A DNA stretch of 64,000 nucleotides from Mycobacterium sp. (GCA_021732005.1 JAKFVT010000059.1:248001-312000); one strand, 5' to 3'. Positions 1 through 8,060 are shown, numbered from the stretch's first letter. Notes: generated by a model not told the origin, from the sequence alone. Numbers and translations are program-made.

Positions 1-655
1 TGAAGAAGGTGGCCACCTCGTCGCGGCCCTCCATGTGTGCTGGCGTGCCGAGAGCGGCCGCCGCGGCGTCGGCGGAGACCGTCACGTCGGGTGCGAGGAG
101 TTGCAGCAGCCGGGTGAAGTCGCCCTCGCGCGCCGCGGTCATGAACGCGTCAACGACCTCCCAGTCGGCGAGGGCATCCTCGGGCGATGCCGGGCGCACC
201 TTGGCCCGCGCCCGAGACGCCAGCTTGCGAGCGGCGGCGGGGGTGGTGTCGAGCATCGACGCGATCAGCTCGAATTCCACGCCGAAGCTGTCGTGCAGGA
301 CGAAGGACACCCGTTCGGCGGGTGTCAGCCGGTCGAGCACCACCTGCAGCGCGATGCCGACGGTGTCGGCCAGCACTACGTCGTCGGCGGGGTCGGGTGC
401 GGTCTCGTCGAACTCGATCGACTCGGTCGGCACCGGTGTGCGGGCCCGCAGCCGGTCGAGGCACAGCCGAGAGGTCACGGTGGTGAGCCAGCCCGCAAGG
501 TTGTCGATCGGTTCGTCGGTGGCATGCAACCGCAGCCACGCCTGTTGGACGACGTCCTGGGCTGCGTCGGCGTCGCCCAGAATCCGCCCGGCGATGCGCT
601 GCAGGCGCGGGCGTTCGGCCTCGAAGCCGTCGCGAAGCTGATAATCACTCACCAT
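1..655 (-). CDS. ECF sigma factor with C-terminal SnoaL-like domain (SigI/SigJ type), C-terminus cut by window edge
   Basis: Translated on the minus strand from ATG at 655, the frame is open to the window edge (about 218 codons). Residues 10-75 look like sigma region 2 (RIAGRILGDADAAQDVVQQAW), residues 110-165 like region 4 (LTPAERVSFVLHD followed by a helix-turn-helix). The sequence from about 170 (DWEVVDAFMTAAREGDF) starts a SnoaL-like domain. This architecture is that of ECF41-like sigma factors such as mycobacterial SigJ/SigI, where the fused domain controls sigma activity and no classical anti-sigma factor is needed. It reads divergently from the DUF1059 gene, and both are preceded by the mirror-image promoter motifs at 659-720, which suggests autoregulation. 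GTG at 652 is an alternative start. The exact sigma name cannot be decided from the fragment. Confidence 0.85.
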   Translation of the reverse strand, partial: MVSDYQLRDGFEAERPRLQRIAGRILGDADAAQDVVQQAWLRLHATDEPIDNLAGWLTTVTSRLCLDRLRARTPVPTESIEFDETAPDPADDVVLADTVGIALQVVLDRLTPAERVSFVLHDSFGVEFELIASMLDTTPAAARKLASRARAKVRPASPEDALADWEVVDAFMTAAREGDFTRLLQLLAPDVTVSADAAAAALGTPAHMEGRDEVATFF

Positions 656-658
656 GCC

Positions 659-720
659 GGTCACACTTTCGTCGTTGGGCGCGTCAACATCTTGACGCGC
701 CCGGACGGCCGGGTGTGACC
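659..720. promoter_or_regulatory. Symmetric face-to-face ECF41-type promoters within a long inverted repeat
   Basis: On the plus strand GTCACA (660-665) is followed after exactly 16 bases by CGTC (682-685). On the minus strand GTCACA (719-714) is followed after exactly 16 bases by CGTC (697-694). As I recall it, the published ECF41 consensus is TGTCACA-N16-CGTC. The whole block is a dyad centred near 689.5: outer arms GGTCACAC/GTGTGACC (659-666, 713-720), inner arms GGGCGCGTCAA/TTGACGCGCCC (677-687, 692-702) with loop CATC. The plus promoter would serve the DUF1059 gene and the minus promoter the sigma gene. The -10 elements are so close that the two probably exclude each other. Transcription itself is inferred. 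Confidence 0.7.
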
Positions 721-741
721 AGATGAGGAGGAGTTAGCCCC

Positions 742-978
742 GTGAAGACCATGACCTGCCAAGACCTGGGTGGCCCATGCGATCTCGTGCACCGCGGTGA
801 CACCGCCGACGACATCATCAAGGCGCAGGACCAGCACCTCAAGGATGTGGTCTCCGGTGGCGACGCCGCCCACGTGCCCGCGCGCGAGGACATGAAGGGC
901 CGCTGGCGCCACCCCATCAAGTCGATGGGGTGGTACAACGACGTCAAGAAGCGGTTCGCGGAGCTGCCGGAGAAATAG
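742..978 (+). CDS. DUF1059 family small protein
   Basis: GTG start at 742 lies behind a GAGGAGGAG ribosome site near 725-733 and gives 78 residues. The sequence begins MKTMTCQDLGGPCD and continues with an ADDIIKAQDQHLKD helix and a basic MKGRWRHPIK segment, the pattern of DUF1059 proteins, which are short, soluble and of unknown function. It has two cysteines near the N-terminus (residues 6 and 13). It is transcribed away from the ECF sigma gene and has an ECF41-like promoter just upstream, so it is a probable direct target of that sigma factor. Family assignment is by recognition; the role is not known. Confidence 0.85.
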   Translation: MKTMTCQDLGGPCDLVHRGDTADDIIKAQDQHLKDVVSGGDAAHVPAREDMKGRWRHPIKSMGWYNDVKKRFAELPEK

Positions 979-995
979 CCGCGCTGTTCTGATGC

Positions 996-1781
996 TCAGT
1001 TGCCTCGATCCACCCCGTCGAAAACCTCCACGGAGTGCTGAAAGGGGGCAGGTGTGACACCGAGTTGGTGACCGAAGGGGTGGTCGAGCCAGAACACGAC
1101 GAAGAGCAACAATCCGAGCAAGATGGCGACCGCACTGGACAGCAGGACGTGTCCGCGCCTGCTGTCCATACGGATGAAACCCAGCAGCGCCAGTACGACG
1201 AGACCGCCGAAGAGCAGTCCCGTCCATAGCAAGCCGGGTATCCGTGGGCGGGCGTCCAGAATTCTGGTGTTGCGTTGCGATGTCAGGACGGTGAGTTGGC
1301 CGAGGAAGTCTCCGCGCAGTGGGTTCGCCGTTTCGGGCTGGCCCTGCGTGCCGAGAACGCGGTACATATCGGTGATTGCACCTCGCGCGGTTGAGGCGGC
1401 ACCGGTGCGCGTGTGCGGATCCCATTCATCCGGCACAGCAGTGGCATAGGTGCGCAGTAGCTGGCGGATCTTGCCTTGCTCGGCGGCCGGCATGCCGACC
1501 GTCTGGCGGTACATCGTTGCCAGCGTGGATGATTCGCTGGTGACATTCATCTCGGCCGACGAGAATTGCTCCCATGCAACCACGACGGTGAATCCCAGCA
1601 GCGCACCGTACACCAGGCTCACCGTGGTCAAGAACGGTGACAGCGACGCGTTGTACCCGGTGCCGTGTTCGGGCACCCCGGTGTGGTTGGCCAGCCAGAT
1701 ACTCCCCACCGCGAGCGCAATGGAAACTGCAACAACGACAATCAGGAACAACCACAATCCCGGCAGGCCCATCCCGGCCAC
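996..1781 (-). CDS. DUF4239 integral membrane protein
   Basis: 261 residues from GTG at 1781, chosen because AGGAGG lies six bases upstream and overlaps the last codons of the preceding gene. Four hydrophobic stretches are visible, near residues 9-31, 49-69, 184-204 and 212-232, in two hairpins separated by a soluble helical region (about 70-180). This is the layout of DUF4239 (bestrophin-like) proteins. Function is unknown, although some relatives are suspected ion channels. The gene is only three bases from the stop of the upstream exported protein, so translational coupling is likely. Confidence 0.75.
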   Translation of the reverse strand: MAGMGLPGLWLFLIVVVAVSIALAVGSIWLANHTGVPEHGTGYNASLSPFLTTVSLVYGALLGFTVVVAWEQFSSAEMNVTSESSTLATMYRQTVGMPAAEQGKIRQLLRTYATAVPDEWDPHTRTGAASTARGAITDMYRVLGTQGQPETANPLRGDFLGQLTVLTSQRNTRILDARPRIPGLLWTGLLFGGLVVLALLGFIRMDSRRGHVLLSSAVAILLGLLLFVVFWLDHPFGHQLGVTPAPFQHSVEVFDGVDRGN

Positions 1782-1784
1782 TGA

Positions 1785-2678
1785 TTACCTCCTGTTGGAG
1801 TGCGCGCTTCCTTTGGCCTGCCGCTGCGACGGTGTCGCCTTGGCGCGTCCGCCCTGACTGGTCGAACCTTCAGGCGACTTGCTGCTGATGGTGGAAATCT
1901 TCTGCGCCGCAGTGGAATTTGCGCCCGCGCCATCCGTCGCTGCCGCGGGGCTGCTCGCCGCTATGGCTGGACGGCTCGACGGCCGTACGGCTTGGCGCAA
2001 ACTATGGCCGGTGGCTGTGGTGGTCGGTGCGAACTTTGGCTGGGTGACCTCGTTGGCGGTGACTTTCGCGGCCTGCCGGGCGGCGGCGAACGGCAGCGGC
2101 GGCAGCGGGGGGAGCGGCGGCAAGAAATAGTTCCACTCGTCGATTCCCAACTGCACCAAGGCATTCCAACTGTCCCGAGCCACGTTGCGAAGGCCTTGGG
2201 GGAACGGCAATGGGCCGAGCAACCAGTCGGCGACGTTGAACGTGATGGTTCGGGCGATGCGTTCGCCGAAGTTGTAGAAGATCATGATCTGGCCGGACAG
2301 CCAGCCCACGTACGGAACCCAGCCCACCGCATAGGTGGCCACCTCGAACCCGTAGCGAACCCACGGCTCCACGGCGTTGTAAATGTTCTTGACGGTGTCA
2401 TTGGCGCCGGTTGCGACGACGATCGGTGTGGTGGGCGGTGGCGACGGCGGCGCCTGGCCGAGGCTGGGAATGATGACGCCGTGACCGATCAGGTCGAACA
2501 GCGAAGGTCCGGCATACGGCTGATACGGCGTCGTAGGCAGCGCCGCTGCGGTCAACACGACGGCGTGTGTGGCGATGGGGGGTGGAGCGGGTGGTGCGGT
2601 CGATGGCCCCCAGGCGACGGCTGCGGCCGTGGCGACGACCGTTGCTCGGACCGCACACGTACCCAATGAGATCGTCAT
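1785..2678 (-). CDS. Exported proline/alanine-rich protein, unknown function
   Basis: I place the start at ATG 2678, behind a G-rich AAGGGGGTGGG site; the frame is open to 2753. This gives 297 residues. The N-terminus (MTISLGTCAVRATVVATAAA) is a plausible signal peptide. After it come a proline-rich linker, a central region with IGHGVIIPSLGQ and hydrophobic VATYAVGWVPYVGWLSGQIMI, then a proline-rich PPLPPLPPLP stretch and a low-complexity basic tail rich in Ser, Thr and Ala. The mixture resembles mycobacterial secreted proteins of the PE/PPE-associated kind but no PE or PPE motif is present. It is the first gene of a probable pair with the DUF4239 gene. Confidence 0.6.
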   Translation of the reverse strand: MTISLGTCAVRATVVATAAAVAWGPSTAPPAPPPIATHAVVLTAAALPTTPYQPYAGPSLFDLIGHGVIIPSLGQAPPSPPPTTPIVVATGANDTVKNIYNAVEPWVRYGFEVATYAVGWVPYVGWLSGQIMIFYNFGERIARTITFNVADWLLGPLPFPQGLRNVARDSWNALVQLGIDEWNYFLPPLPPLPPLPFAAARQAAKVTANEVTQPKFAPTTTATGHSLRQAVRPSSRPAIAASSPAAATDGAGANSTAAQKISTISSKSPEGSTSQGGRAKATPSQRQAKGSAHSNRR

Positions 2679-2798
2679 GACACCCACCCCCTTGACGGGC
2701 TCAATAATGAAGCTACGCCGAAGGCGCCGCTGCGACGAGAGGTTTGCCGACAACCGCCAGATTTTCGGGAGGAGTGTTGGTCGGATTGCGGTTCGCCC

Positions 2799-3377
2799 TC
2801 AGAACCACAGCGGGGAGTGGACCAGCCAAGAGAAGACGTAGAGCCCGATTGGGATTTCGACGGGAAGCGCCACGATGAAGACGACCGCGATGACGGCGCT
2901 GCCGATGCCGGCGGCCACCGTCTCGATGGCGCGTGCAACGGTCTTGGCTGCGCTGGTGACGGCACCCGTGACCGCGTGCTCGACGCTGTGGACCGCGCGA
3001 ACGACGTTGAAGTGCTGGATATCGCTGCCTAGCATGACGATACGGCCGAGCAGGTCGGTGATGTTCGGGACCGTAGTTGCGTGAGCGGTCGGCGGGGCAC
3101 TGCTGGTCGTCGTGTGTCGATTGATCGCTGCTGCCACCGGCCTGGGCTTGGGGTCGGCGACGCCTGTCACGGCGCTTGCGGCCAACAACGTCGCCGATGT
3201 CTTCGGCCGCGGCGAACTGTGGGCGGCGGGACGGACCGAATGACTCGCCGAGACGTGATGTCGCGCTGAGGAGCCCGTGCCTGCATCGGCGCTCGCCGCA
3301 CCCGAACACGCCAATGCGGCCGCGCCGATACCGATCGTCAGCGCTCCCACGCCCAACCACGCCGAAACACCCATCAC
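2799..3377 (-). CDS. Exported protein with C-terminal membrane segment, unknown function
   Basis: 192 residues from GTG 3377 (ATG 3374 is equally possible). Residues 5-32 form a hydrophobic signal ending in GAASADA, a typical mycobacterial cleavage site. A Ser/Pro/Ala-rich linker follows to about residue 105, then a helical part (VVRAVHSVEHAVTGAV) and a hydrophobic stretch (IGSAVIAVVFIVALPVEIPI). The general build (signal, disordered linker, small hydrophobic C-terminal module) is shared with the genes at 1785-2678, 7188-8054 and 55227-55916. It may share a transcript with the next two genes, 120 bases away. No family recognised. Confidence 0.6.
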   Translation of the reverse strand: MMGVSAWLGVGALTIGIGAAALACSGAASADAGTGSSARHHVSASHSVRPAAHSSPRPKTSATLLAASAVTGVADPKPRPVAAAINRHTTTSSAPPTAHATTVPNITDLLGRIVMLGSDIQHFNVVRAVHSVEHAVTGAVTSAAKTVARAIETVAAGIGSAVIAVVFIVALPVEIPIGLYVFSWLVHSPLWF

Positions 3378-3484
3378 AGCAACCCCCGATATGCCGAACC
3401 CACCCTCTTGTTCAGAGTACGAGGATGGGGTGGTTTACATCAGCAAAATTGCGTGTTGGTCGAGGTGTGTCGGGGCTGCCGGTT

Positions 3485-4029
3485 TCATGAACGTCGGCGA
3501 ACCACCGTGATGACGAGGCTTGCCGCGGCGACCACAAGGGCGGTACCGGCCAGCCACCGCGAGGTGGTGTCCGATGCGGGGCTTGCCGACGGGGATGGGG
3601 GCAGGGGGTCGGTGACCTTGTGCGGCGTGGCTCCCAGAGTCAGTGTGGGCGCGGGGTGTTCCGGCTCGGTGCCGCCCGGCTGGGTCAGCTGGTCCCAGTG
3701 CACAACTGTGCCGTCGCTGTAGGTCTGAGTGGTCGGAAAACTGGCGCTGTCGCCGGTGGGGAGCATGACTGCCACTCTGAAGATGGCGAATTGGTCGGGT
3801 GAAATCCCGGCGCCGGGCGCTGCCGTCCAGGTGATGGACTTCACGGTCCCGGCGGCGACGTTACGGTCGAGGCGTGCTGTCCAACCGGGAATCTGCTCGG
3901 CGCTGACTCCGGTCAGGTCAGGATGGCTGACGGTGACCTCGGTGGTGGTTGCTCCCTTTTCGGATTCGTTGGGCACCTCGAATGCCAAACGCCGTCATCA
4001 CCGGGAGCCGGGTGGTCGGCGCGCAGCGC
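3485..4029 (-). pseudogene. Broken YcnI-like (DUF1775) copper-associated protein
   Basis: From TTG 3988 the frame gives 167 residues: VPNESEKGATTTEV, IPGWTARLDR, SITWTAAPGAGI, FPTTQTYSDGTVVHWDQ, a proline linker and a C-terminal anchor (LAGTALVVAAASLVITVV). These are hallmarks of YcnI-type proteins, which are exported and copper-linked. The family's expected beginning, RADHPAPGDDGV, is present just upstream but in another frame (about 4023-3990). One missing T in the T-run at 3987-3989 would restore PGDDGV-LAFEVPNE. Further upstream no signal peptide can be found in any frame, so this is more than a single error. A stop (TGA) sits six bases before the TTG. A truncated non-exported protein could still be made, but a decaying gene is likelier. 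Confidence 0.65.
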
Positions 4030-4226
4030 CGTGTTGTTCCCTGGGAATCCGCTGCAGGTGTGGACCTGTGAAGAGAATTGAGGTCCCTCGATTAGTCGCA
4101 TGCGGCGGGTGTTTGGTTCCGGTGCAGTCTGTTGTGGATGCGAGTACTAGCCGACCTGAGGCGACGCTGGAGTTTCGTGTTTAATCTATTGCCAGCCAAC
4201 GCTTTACGAGAGAGGTCGGGTCCGCC

Positions 4227-4904
4227 GTGCACATCGAACCGGGAATTGTCGAAGGCCCCAAACTCATCTTGAGTTATGTCACCGCCGGGGGAGCAGGGGC
4301 GTATGCGCTGTATCTGGCGTCGAAGCTGGTGAAGACCCGTGGTCTGGGATCGGTGCTGCTTCCGACCCTCGCGACGACGGTGTTGGTGTTCGTGTTCTTT
4401 CAGGTTTTCCCGCACTATCCCGTCGGGATCTCCGAAGTGCACCTCATCTTGGGGTCGACGCTGTTCCTGATCTTCGGCGCCGCGCCCGCTGCCTTTGGTT
4501 TGGCGGGGGGCCTTCTGTTGCAGGGGGTCTTCTTCGCGCAGTTCGATCTCCCGCAGTACGGGATGAACGTGACCACACTGCTCGTGCCGCTCTTCTCGCT
4601 ACAGTTTGTCGCGCACAAGGTGATCGCGCCGGAAACGCCCTATGTTGAACTGAAATACCTTCAGGCGCTCGCGCTTTCGACCACATATCAGGCAGGGATC
4701 GTCTCCTGGGTGGCGTTCTGGGCGCTGTACGGCGAGGGTTTCGCGGGACAGGCCGTCAGCAACATCGTGACGTTCGGCGCGGCCTATATGACAGTCATCA
4801 TCATCGAACCGATCGCCGATCTCGGTGTGCTGGCGGCAGCCAAAGGTTTGCGTCAACTCAGAGATAGCCCGGTCGTCGAACGGCGGTTGTTCAACCCCGC
4901 CTAG
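4227..4904 (+). CDS. cbiM: CbiM-type energy-coupling cobalt/nickel transporter substrate-binding membrane protein
   Basis: 225 residues starting MHIEPGIVEG. In the CbiM/NikM family the N-terminal Met-His pair binds the metal and the opening MHI motif is diagnostic; it is intact. Several membrane helices follow, with conserved-looking GISEVHLILGSTLFLIFG and AAPAAFGLAGGLLLQGVFF. The start is GTG at 4227. No ATPase (CbiO), CbiQ or CbiN gene lies in the window, so it is either an orphan S-component sharing a distant module or works with the membrane protein downstream. I saw no cobalamin riboswitch in the short upstream region. The choice between Co and Ni cannot be made from sequence. Confidence 0.85.
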   Translation: MHIEPGIVEGPKLILSYVTAGGAGAYALYLASKLVKTRGLGSVLLPTLATTVLVFVFFQVFPHYPVGISEVHLILGSTLFLIFGAAPAAFGLAGGLLLQGVFFAQFDLPQYGMNVTTLLVPLFSLQFVAHKVIAPETPYVELKYLQALALSTTYQAGIVSWVAFWALYGEGFAGQAVSNIVTFGAAYMTVIIIEPIADLGVLAAAKGLRQLRDSPVVERRLFNPA

Positions 4905-4980
4905 ACTTCCGCCCAGACATCGCGGGAACCACCGGCATCTCAATTCCGACTATGAGGTTTGCACTGGTGGTGGTTCGGCG

Positions 4981-5481
4981 ATGAACGGGGATCAAGTGAA
5001 AGATGTTCAGAGAGAGTCGATCCGACACGAGCTTGCCGGAATAGAACGCCGTGTGCTCGATGAGGTGTGGATCGGTAGGCCCCGCTGGGCAGGCTACGGC
5101 GTGCTGGCGATCCTCGTTTTCGTCTCTGCCACAGCCTGGTGCATCGACGTGGTCGGCGAGGTGTCGGGACCCGGGTCCAACCGGGTGCCGGTGATCGGCA
5201 CGGTGGCGCTCCTCGGCGCGGCCGGCGCATCGGCTTTCGCCCTGACAGTGCGCCGGTTTCGGGAATGCTGCGCCGCGGCGTATGCCTGTGGCCTGGCCAC
5301 TCTGATCGGTGCCGGCGCCCTCTGGTGGTTGCGCACGGGACGGCCGGACGCACCCGCCGGGTGGTTGGTCATTGCCGATACGGCCGCGGTGCTGCTGACC
5401 TTCGGGTGGCTGTCGGTCGTGGTGAAACCGATCGAGCATTCGCAGCCCCAGATGCGCGCTCACCTCGGGGCGGACAGGTGA
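4981..5481 (+). CDS. Four-helix membrane protein downstream of cbiM
   Basis: 166 residues from ATG 4981. A charged N-terminal segment (VQRESIRHELAGIERRVLDEVW) precedes four hydrophobic stretches near residues 40-58, 70-90, 98-116 and 126-146. A short soluble tail ends in AHLGADR. No family was recognised and no metal-binding motif is obvious. It lies 76 bases after cbiM on the same strand and so may be co-transcribed; an accessory role in metal uptake is only a guess from position. The upstream ribosome site is weak (GGTGGTGG). Confidence 0.65.
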   Translation: MNGDQVKDVQRESIRHELAGIERRVLDEVWIGRPRWAGYGVLAILVFVSATAWCIDVVGEVSGPGSNRVPVIGTVALLGAAGASAFALTVRRFRECCAAAYACGLATLIGAGALWWLRTGRPDAPAGWLVIADTAAVLLTFGWLSVVVKPIEHSQPQMRAHLGADR

Positions 5482-5482
5482 A

Positions 5483-5623
5483 CTAATTCGAGACCTTCGC
5501 CATTTGTTTGTCGCAACAGATTTCGGAGTGCGCGGACTCCGAACAGCACGGGCAGTCCTTCTCATATCGCAGAGTTGAGCCGCACTCGGTGCACTGATAG
5601 GTGTCGCCAGCATTTCGAGCCAT
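5483..5623 (-). CDS. 46-residue cysteine-rich, desulforedoxin/metallothionein-like protein
   Basis: An ATG at 5623 opens a 46-codon frame closing at 5483. The product has seven cysteines: YQCTECG (residues 9-15), KDCPCCSES (22-30) and EICCDKQMAKVS (35-45). A CxxC near the start and a CC-xx-x-M-K close to the end recall desulforedoxin and the N-terminal iron domain of desulfoferrodoxin; the added CPCC recalls small metallothioneins such as MymT. It should bind a metal (Fe, Zn or Cu) as a small cytosolic protein. It is convergent with, and one base from, the membrane protein of the cbiM locus. Too short for ordinary gene finding, but the cysteine spacing is not expected by chance. Confidence 0.65.
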   Translation of the reverse strand: MARNAGDTYQCTECGSTLRYEKDCPCCSESAHSEICCDKQMAKVSN

Positions 5624-5721
5624 ATCGCCGATTCTGCGCCGCGGGCGCTTGACGCAGCGGCGAAATCAGCAGAAAGAACGAGACAGGCGCGAGGTCTGTC
5701 CTGTGTGACCCTCGACCTGAT

Positions 5722-6582
5722 TCATTTCTCGAGAGTGAACTGGTTGATGTCTATCGAGCCGTTGCGGAACAGGTCGGCGCAGCCGGTCAGATATTTCATG
5801 AACCGGTCGTACACCTCTTGTGACTGCACTTCGACGGCACGGTCGCGGTTGGCTGCCAAGTTGGCCGCCCACGCTTCCAGCGTCAGAACGTAGTGCGGCT
5901 GGAGCGAATGGGTGCGGGTCAAGGTGAACCCGGTATTGGCGACGTGCTGTTCGATCAGATCGGCTGACGGCAGCTGGCCGCCCGGAAAGATCTCGGTCAC
6001 GATGAACTTGATGAACCGGCAAAGCTCGAAGGTGAGCGGTACGCCTCGGCGATGCATCTCATACGGGTGAAAGCCGCAGATGGTGTGCAGCAACATGACA
6101 CCGTCGGCGGGCAGCGCGTCGTAGGTCTTCTCGAAGTAGGCGCCGTATTTCCGGTGGCCGTAGTGCTCCATGGACCCGATGGAGATGATGCGGTCGACCT
6201 TCTCGTCGAAGTCCTCCCACCCCTGCAGCCGTACGTCGAAATTGCGTCGCGTCGGGATGCGGGCCAGCCGAGCCGCCGCGGCGTCACGCTGCGTCCGGCT
6301 CAGCGTGAGGCCGATGACGTTGACGTCGTAGCGCTCGATGGCCCGCTGCATGCCGGCCCCCCAGCCGCAGCCGACGTCGAGCAGAGTCATGCCGGGCTCC
6401 AGCCGTAGCTTGGACAGCGCGAGGTCGAACTTGGCGATCTGGGCCTCGTCGGTCGTCATGCCGGCGCGCTCGTAGTACCCGCAGGTATAGCCCATGGTTG
6501 GGCCGAGGAAGAGGGCATAGAACTCGTCGGAGATGTCGTAGATCGACTGCATCAGGTCGAAATCGGTCTCGAGCGCAGTCAC
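5722..6582 (-). CDS. Mycolic acid cyclopropane synthase family SAM methyltransferase
   Basis: 286 residues from GTG 6582. This start was chosen because it gives the family's normal length (about 287) and has a G-rich site upstream; the frame remains open further but that part has no family similarity. Visible motifs are the SAM-binding LLDVGCGWGAGMQRA (67-81), VIGLTLSRTQ, GWEDFDEKVDRIISIGSMEH and the C-terminal YDRFMKYLTGCADLF. The enzyme transfers a methylene or methyl group from S-adenosylmethionine to an acyl-chain double bond, as CmaA/MmaA/PcaA do in mycolic acids. Which bond it modifies cannot be told. It is monocistronic, separated by about 0.6 kb from the next gene upstream. Confidence 0.85.
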   Translation of the reverse strand: MTALETDFDLMQSIYDISDEFYALFLGPTMGYTCGYYERAGMTTDEAQIAKFDLALSKLRLEPGMTLLDVGCGWGAGMQRAIERYDVNVIGLTLSRTQRDAAAARLARIPTRRNFDVRLQGWEDFDEKVDRIISIGSMEHYGHRKYGAYFEKTYDALPADGVMLLHTICGFHPYEMHRRGVPLTFELCRFIKFIVTEIFPGGQLPSADLIEQHVANTGFTLTRTHSLQPHYVLTLEAWAANLAANRDRAVEVQSQEVYDRFMKYLTGCADLFRNGSIDINQFTLEK

Positions 6583-7187
6583 GGCGACACCCCCCCGGGT
6601 TTGAGTTTGCTGGAACGTTTGCCAACCAGCGTAGATGAAAGCTCTCTCGCATGCTGTGTCTTGTGGGGCGCTAGAGTTCGTGTTGACTGATAGCTGGTCT
6701 GCCGACTTAGCCAGAATCCGGTAGGCGGTTGCTCGGCTTGCGGCGCCGGTCTCGGCCGTCACCGCGCACGAATGCGCCGAGCAAACCGCGGTCGGCCCAC
6801 TACCCAGTCGCGCCCGTTCCCTGCAGGCGCCCCTCGACGGCTCAACACCACGGCGAGGGTCACCGAGCTTGACGGATGAAAAGCAGGAGCACGATCGCAC
6901 CGTGGCGGAATTCCCGGGCGACACATCAGCGCAAGCCAACGCCGCGGCTGCGGACATTGATCGGGACTTTGAAGGGTGTCGACCCGGACAGGGGCGGGCT
7001 GAGTTGAGGACCTTCTTTGCTGGAATCGAGGGGATAATTCGCGCGGCAAACGTGAACAGGCCCTTCGCGTGCCCAAACAGGGTATCGTTGCCGATGCCGG
7101 CTACCACATCGGCACCAGAATGCGGCGTCGCGCAAGGTCTTCAGTCGGCCAATCATGAACTAGTGCAACGAAACACGGGGGACAGGT
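6583..7187. other. 605-bp stretch without a supportable gene
   Basis: It lies between the divergent starts of the cyclopropane synthase (minus) and an exported protein (plus), so it must contain both promoters. Open frames on either strand lack family similarity, recognisable domains and good ribosome sites. A ribosome site GGGGGACAGG directly precedes the exported-protein ATG at 7188. I recognise no RNA gene here. A relic of a lost gene is possible. Confidence 0.5.
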
Positions 7188-8054
7188 ATGTCGGCGTCAA
7201 CCAAGGTCAGTTACCTCGGTAGGCGTCGCGCCGTGGATCTGCCTGCGCGCCGATGGCTGCGACTCGGCGTGGCGTCTGCCGGCATGGGTGCGGCACTGAT
7301 CGGCTGGTCTTTGGTCGGGTCCGAAGTCGGTGTCGCGAGCGCAGACAGCGGCGTCGGGTCGTCGTCGGCTGGGCCGGCGGGCTCTTCGTCCAAGCGCGCC
7401 GATGCTGACGCTCGGCCGACGACACCTCGCAAGGTGAACCGGACGCCGGAGGCCGCCGGCGCGGATGTGCCGTCGCGAGTGGTGGCACGCACGAGTCGAG
7501 TCGCGGCAGCTGGAAGCTCTTCGAGCAGCAAGCCGCTCAGGGCGGCGCAGAAAGCCTCCACTCTTCCGATGGCCACGGCAGCGAGCAGGAGTGACCCCTT
7601 GGGTGCGCTCGGCAAGTTCGTGACGGGCACGCTCAAAGAACTCCTGAACCGGAAAACGACGCTGAACCCCTTGCAAAAGTTGGATGATTTGACCCCGAAG
7701 CAGAAAAGCTTGTTGGACCTGATCCCGAAAATACCTGTACGTAAAGAAGATGCCTTGTGGTACAGGCAAATACAGGCAAGAGAAGCGGAAACCCAGCGGC
7801 GGGCTGACGCGAATCAGCGGCAGATGGACGAAATACTACAAAAGGGCGTGAAGCTCACAGGCAGAGACGGGACAGCGGTCTACACCATTGACGGAAGGAC
7901 ATTCGTCAAGTACACCAAGGTTTTTGCCGACCGCCCGCCTCAGCCCAGTCTCGTCAGACTCTCCGGCCAGATCTCGGACAGGAACACCGACAGAGTGATC
8001 AGGAACGTCCTAAAGCTGGAGCCAGCACAGGTGCGAAGCATGTGGGGAAAGTAG
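7188..8054 (+). CDS. Exported protein, unknown function
   Basis: 288 residues from ATG 7188, preceded by GGGGGACAGG. Residues 22-51 are a signal sequence with the mycobacterial pattern (RLGVASAGMGAALIGW ... VASAD). A serine/alanine-rich linker runs to about 130, then comes a well-charged C-terminal domain (PLGALGKFVTGTLKELLNRK, then KQKSLLDLIPKIPVRKEDALW, then a helix rich in Arg/Glu/Gln, ending in GTAVYTIDGRTFVKYTK). That final part looks like a folded domain, not low complexity. No family was recognised. Secretion to the periplasm or envelope is likely; the role is unknown. The MNT/HEPN island begins just downstream. Confidence 0.65.
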   Translation: MSASTKVSYLGRRRAVDLPARRWLRLGVASAGMGAALIGWSLVGSEVGVASADSGVGSSSAGPAGSSSKRADADARPTTPRKVNRTPEAAGADVPSRVVARTSRVAAAGSSSSSKPLRAAQKASTLPMATAASRSDPLGALGKFVTGTLKELLNRKTTLNPLQKLDDLTPKQKSLLDLIPKIPVRKEDALWYRQIQAREAETQRRADANQRQMDEILQKGVKLTGRDGTAVYTIDGRTFVKYTKVFADRPPQPSLVRLSGQISDRNTDRVIRNVLKLEPAQVRSMWGK

Positions 8055-8060
8055 CTGCAG

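Noticed and set aside
4030..4226. Cobalamin riboswitch before cbiM
   Set aside because: No conserved B12 box or long folded leader could be found.
6583..7107. N-terminal extension of the cyclopropane synthase
   Set aside because: The extra 175 residues have no family similarity and the enzyme has its normal length from GTG 6582.
6869..7222. 117-residue frame on the plus strand
   Set aside because: No ribosome site, no domain, and it overlaps the start of the exported protein at 7188.
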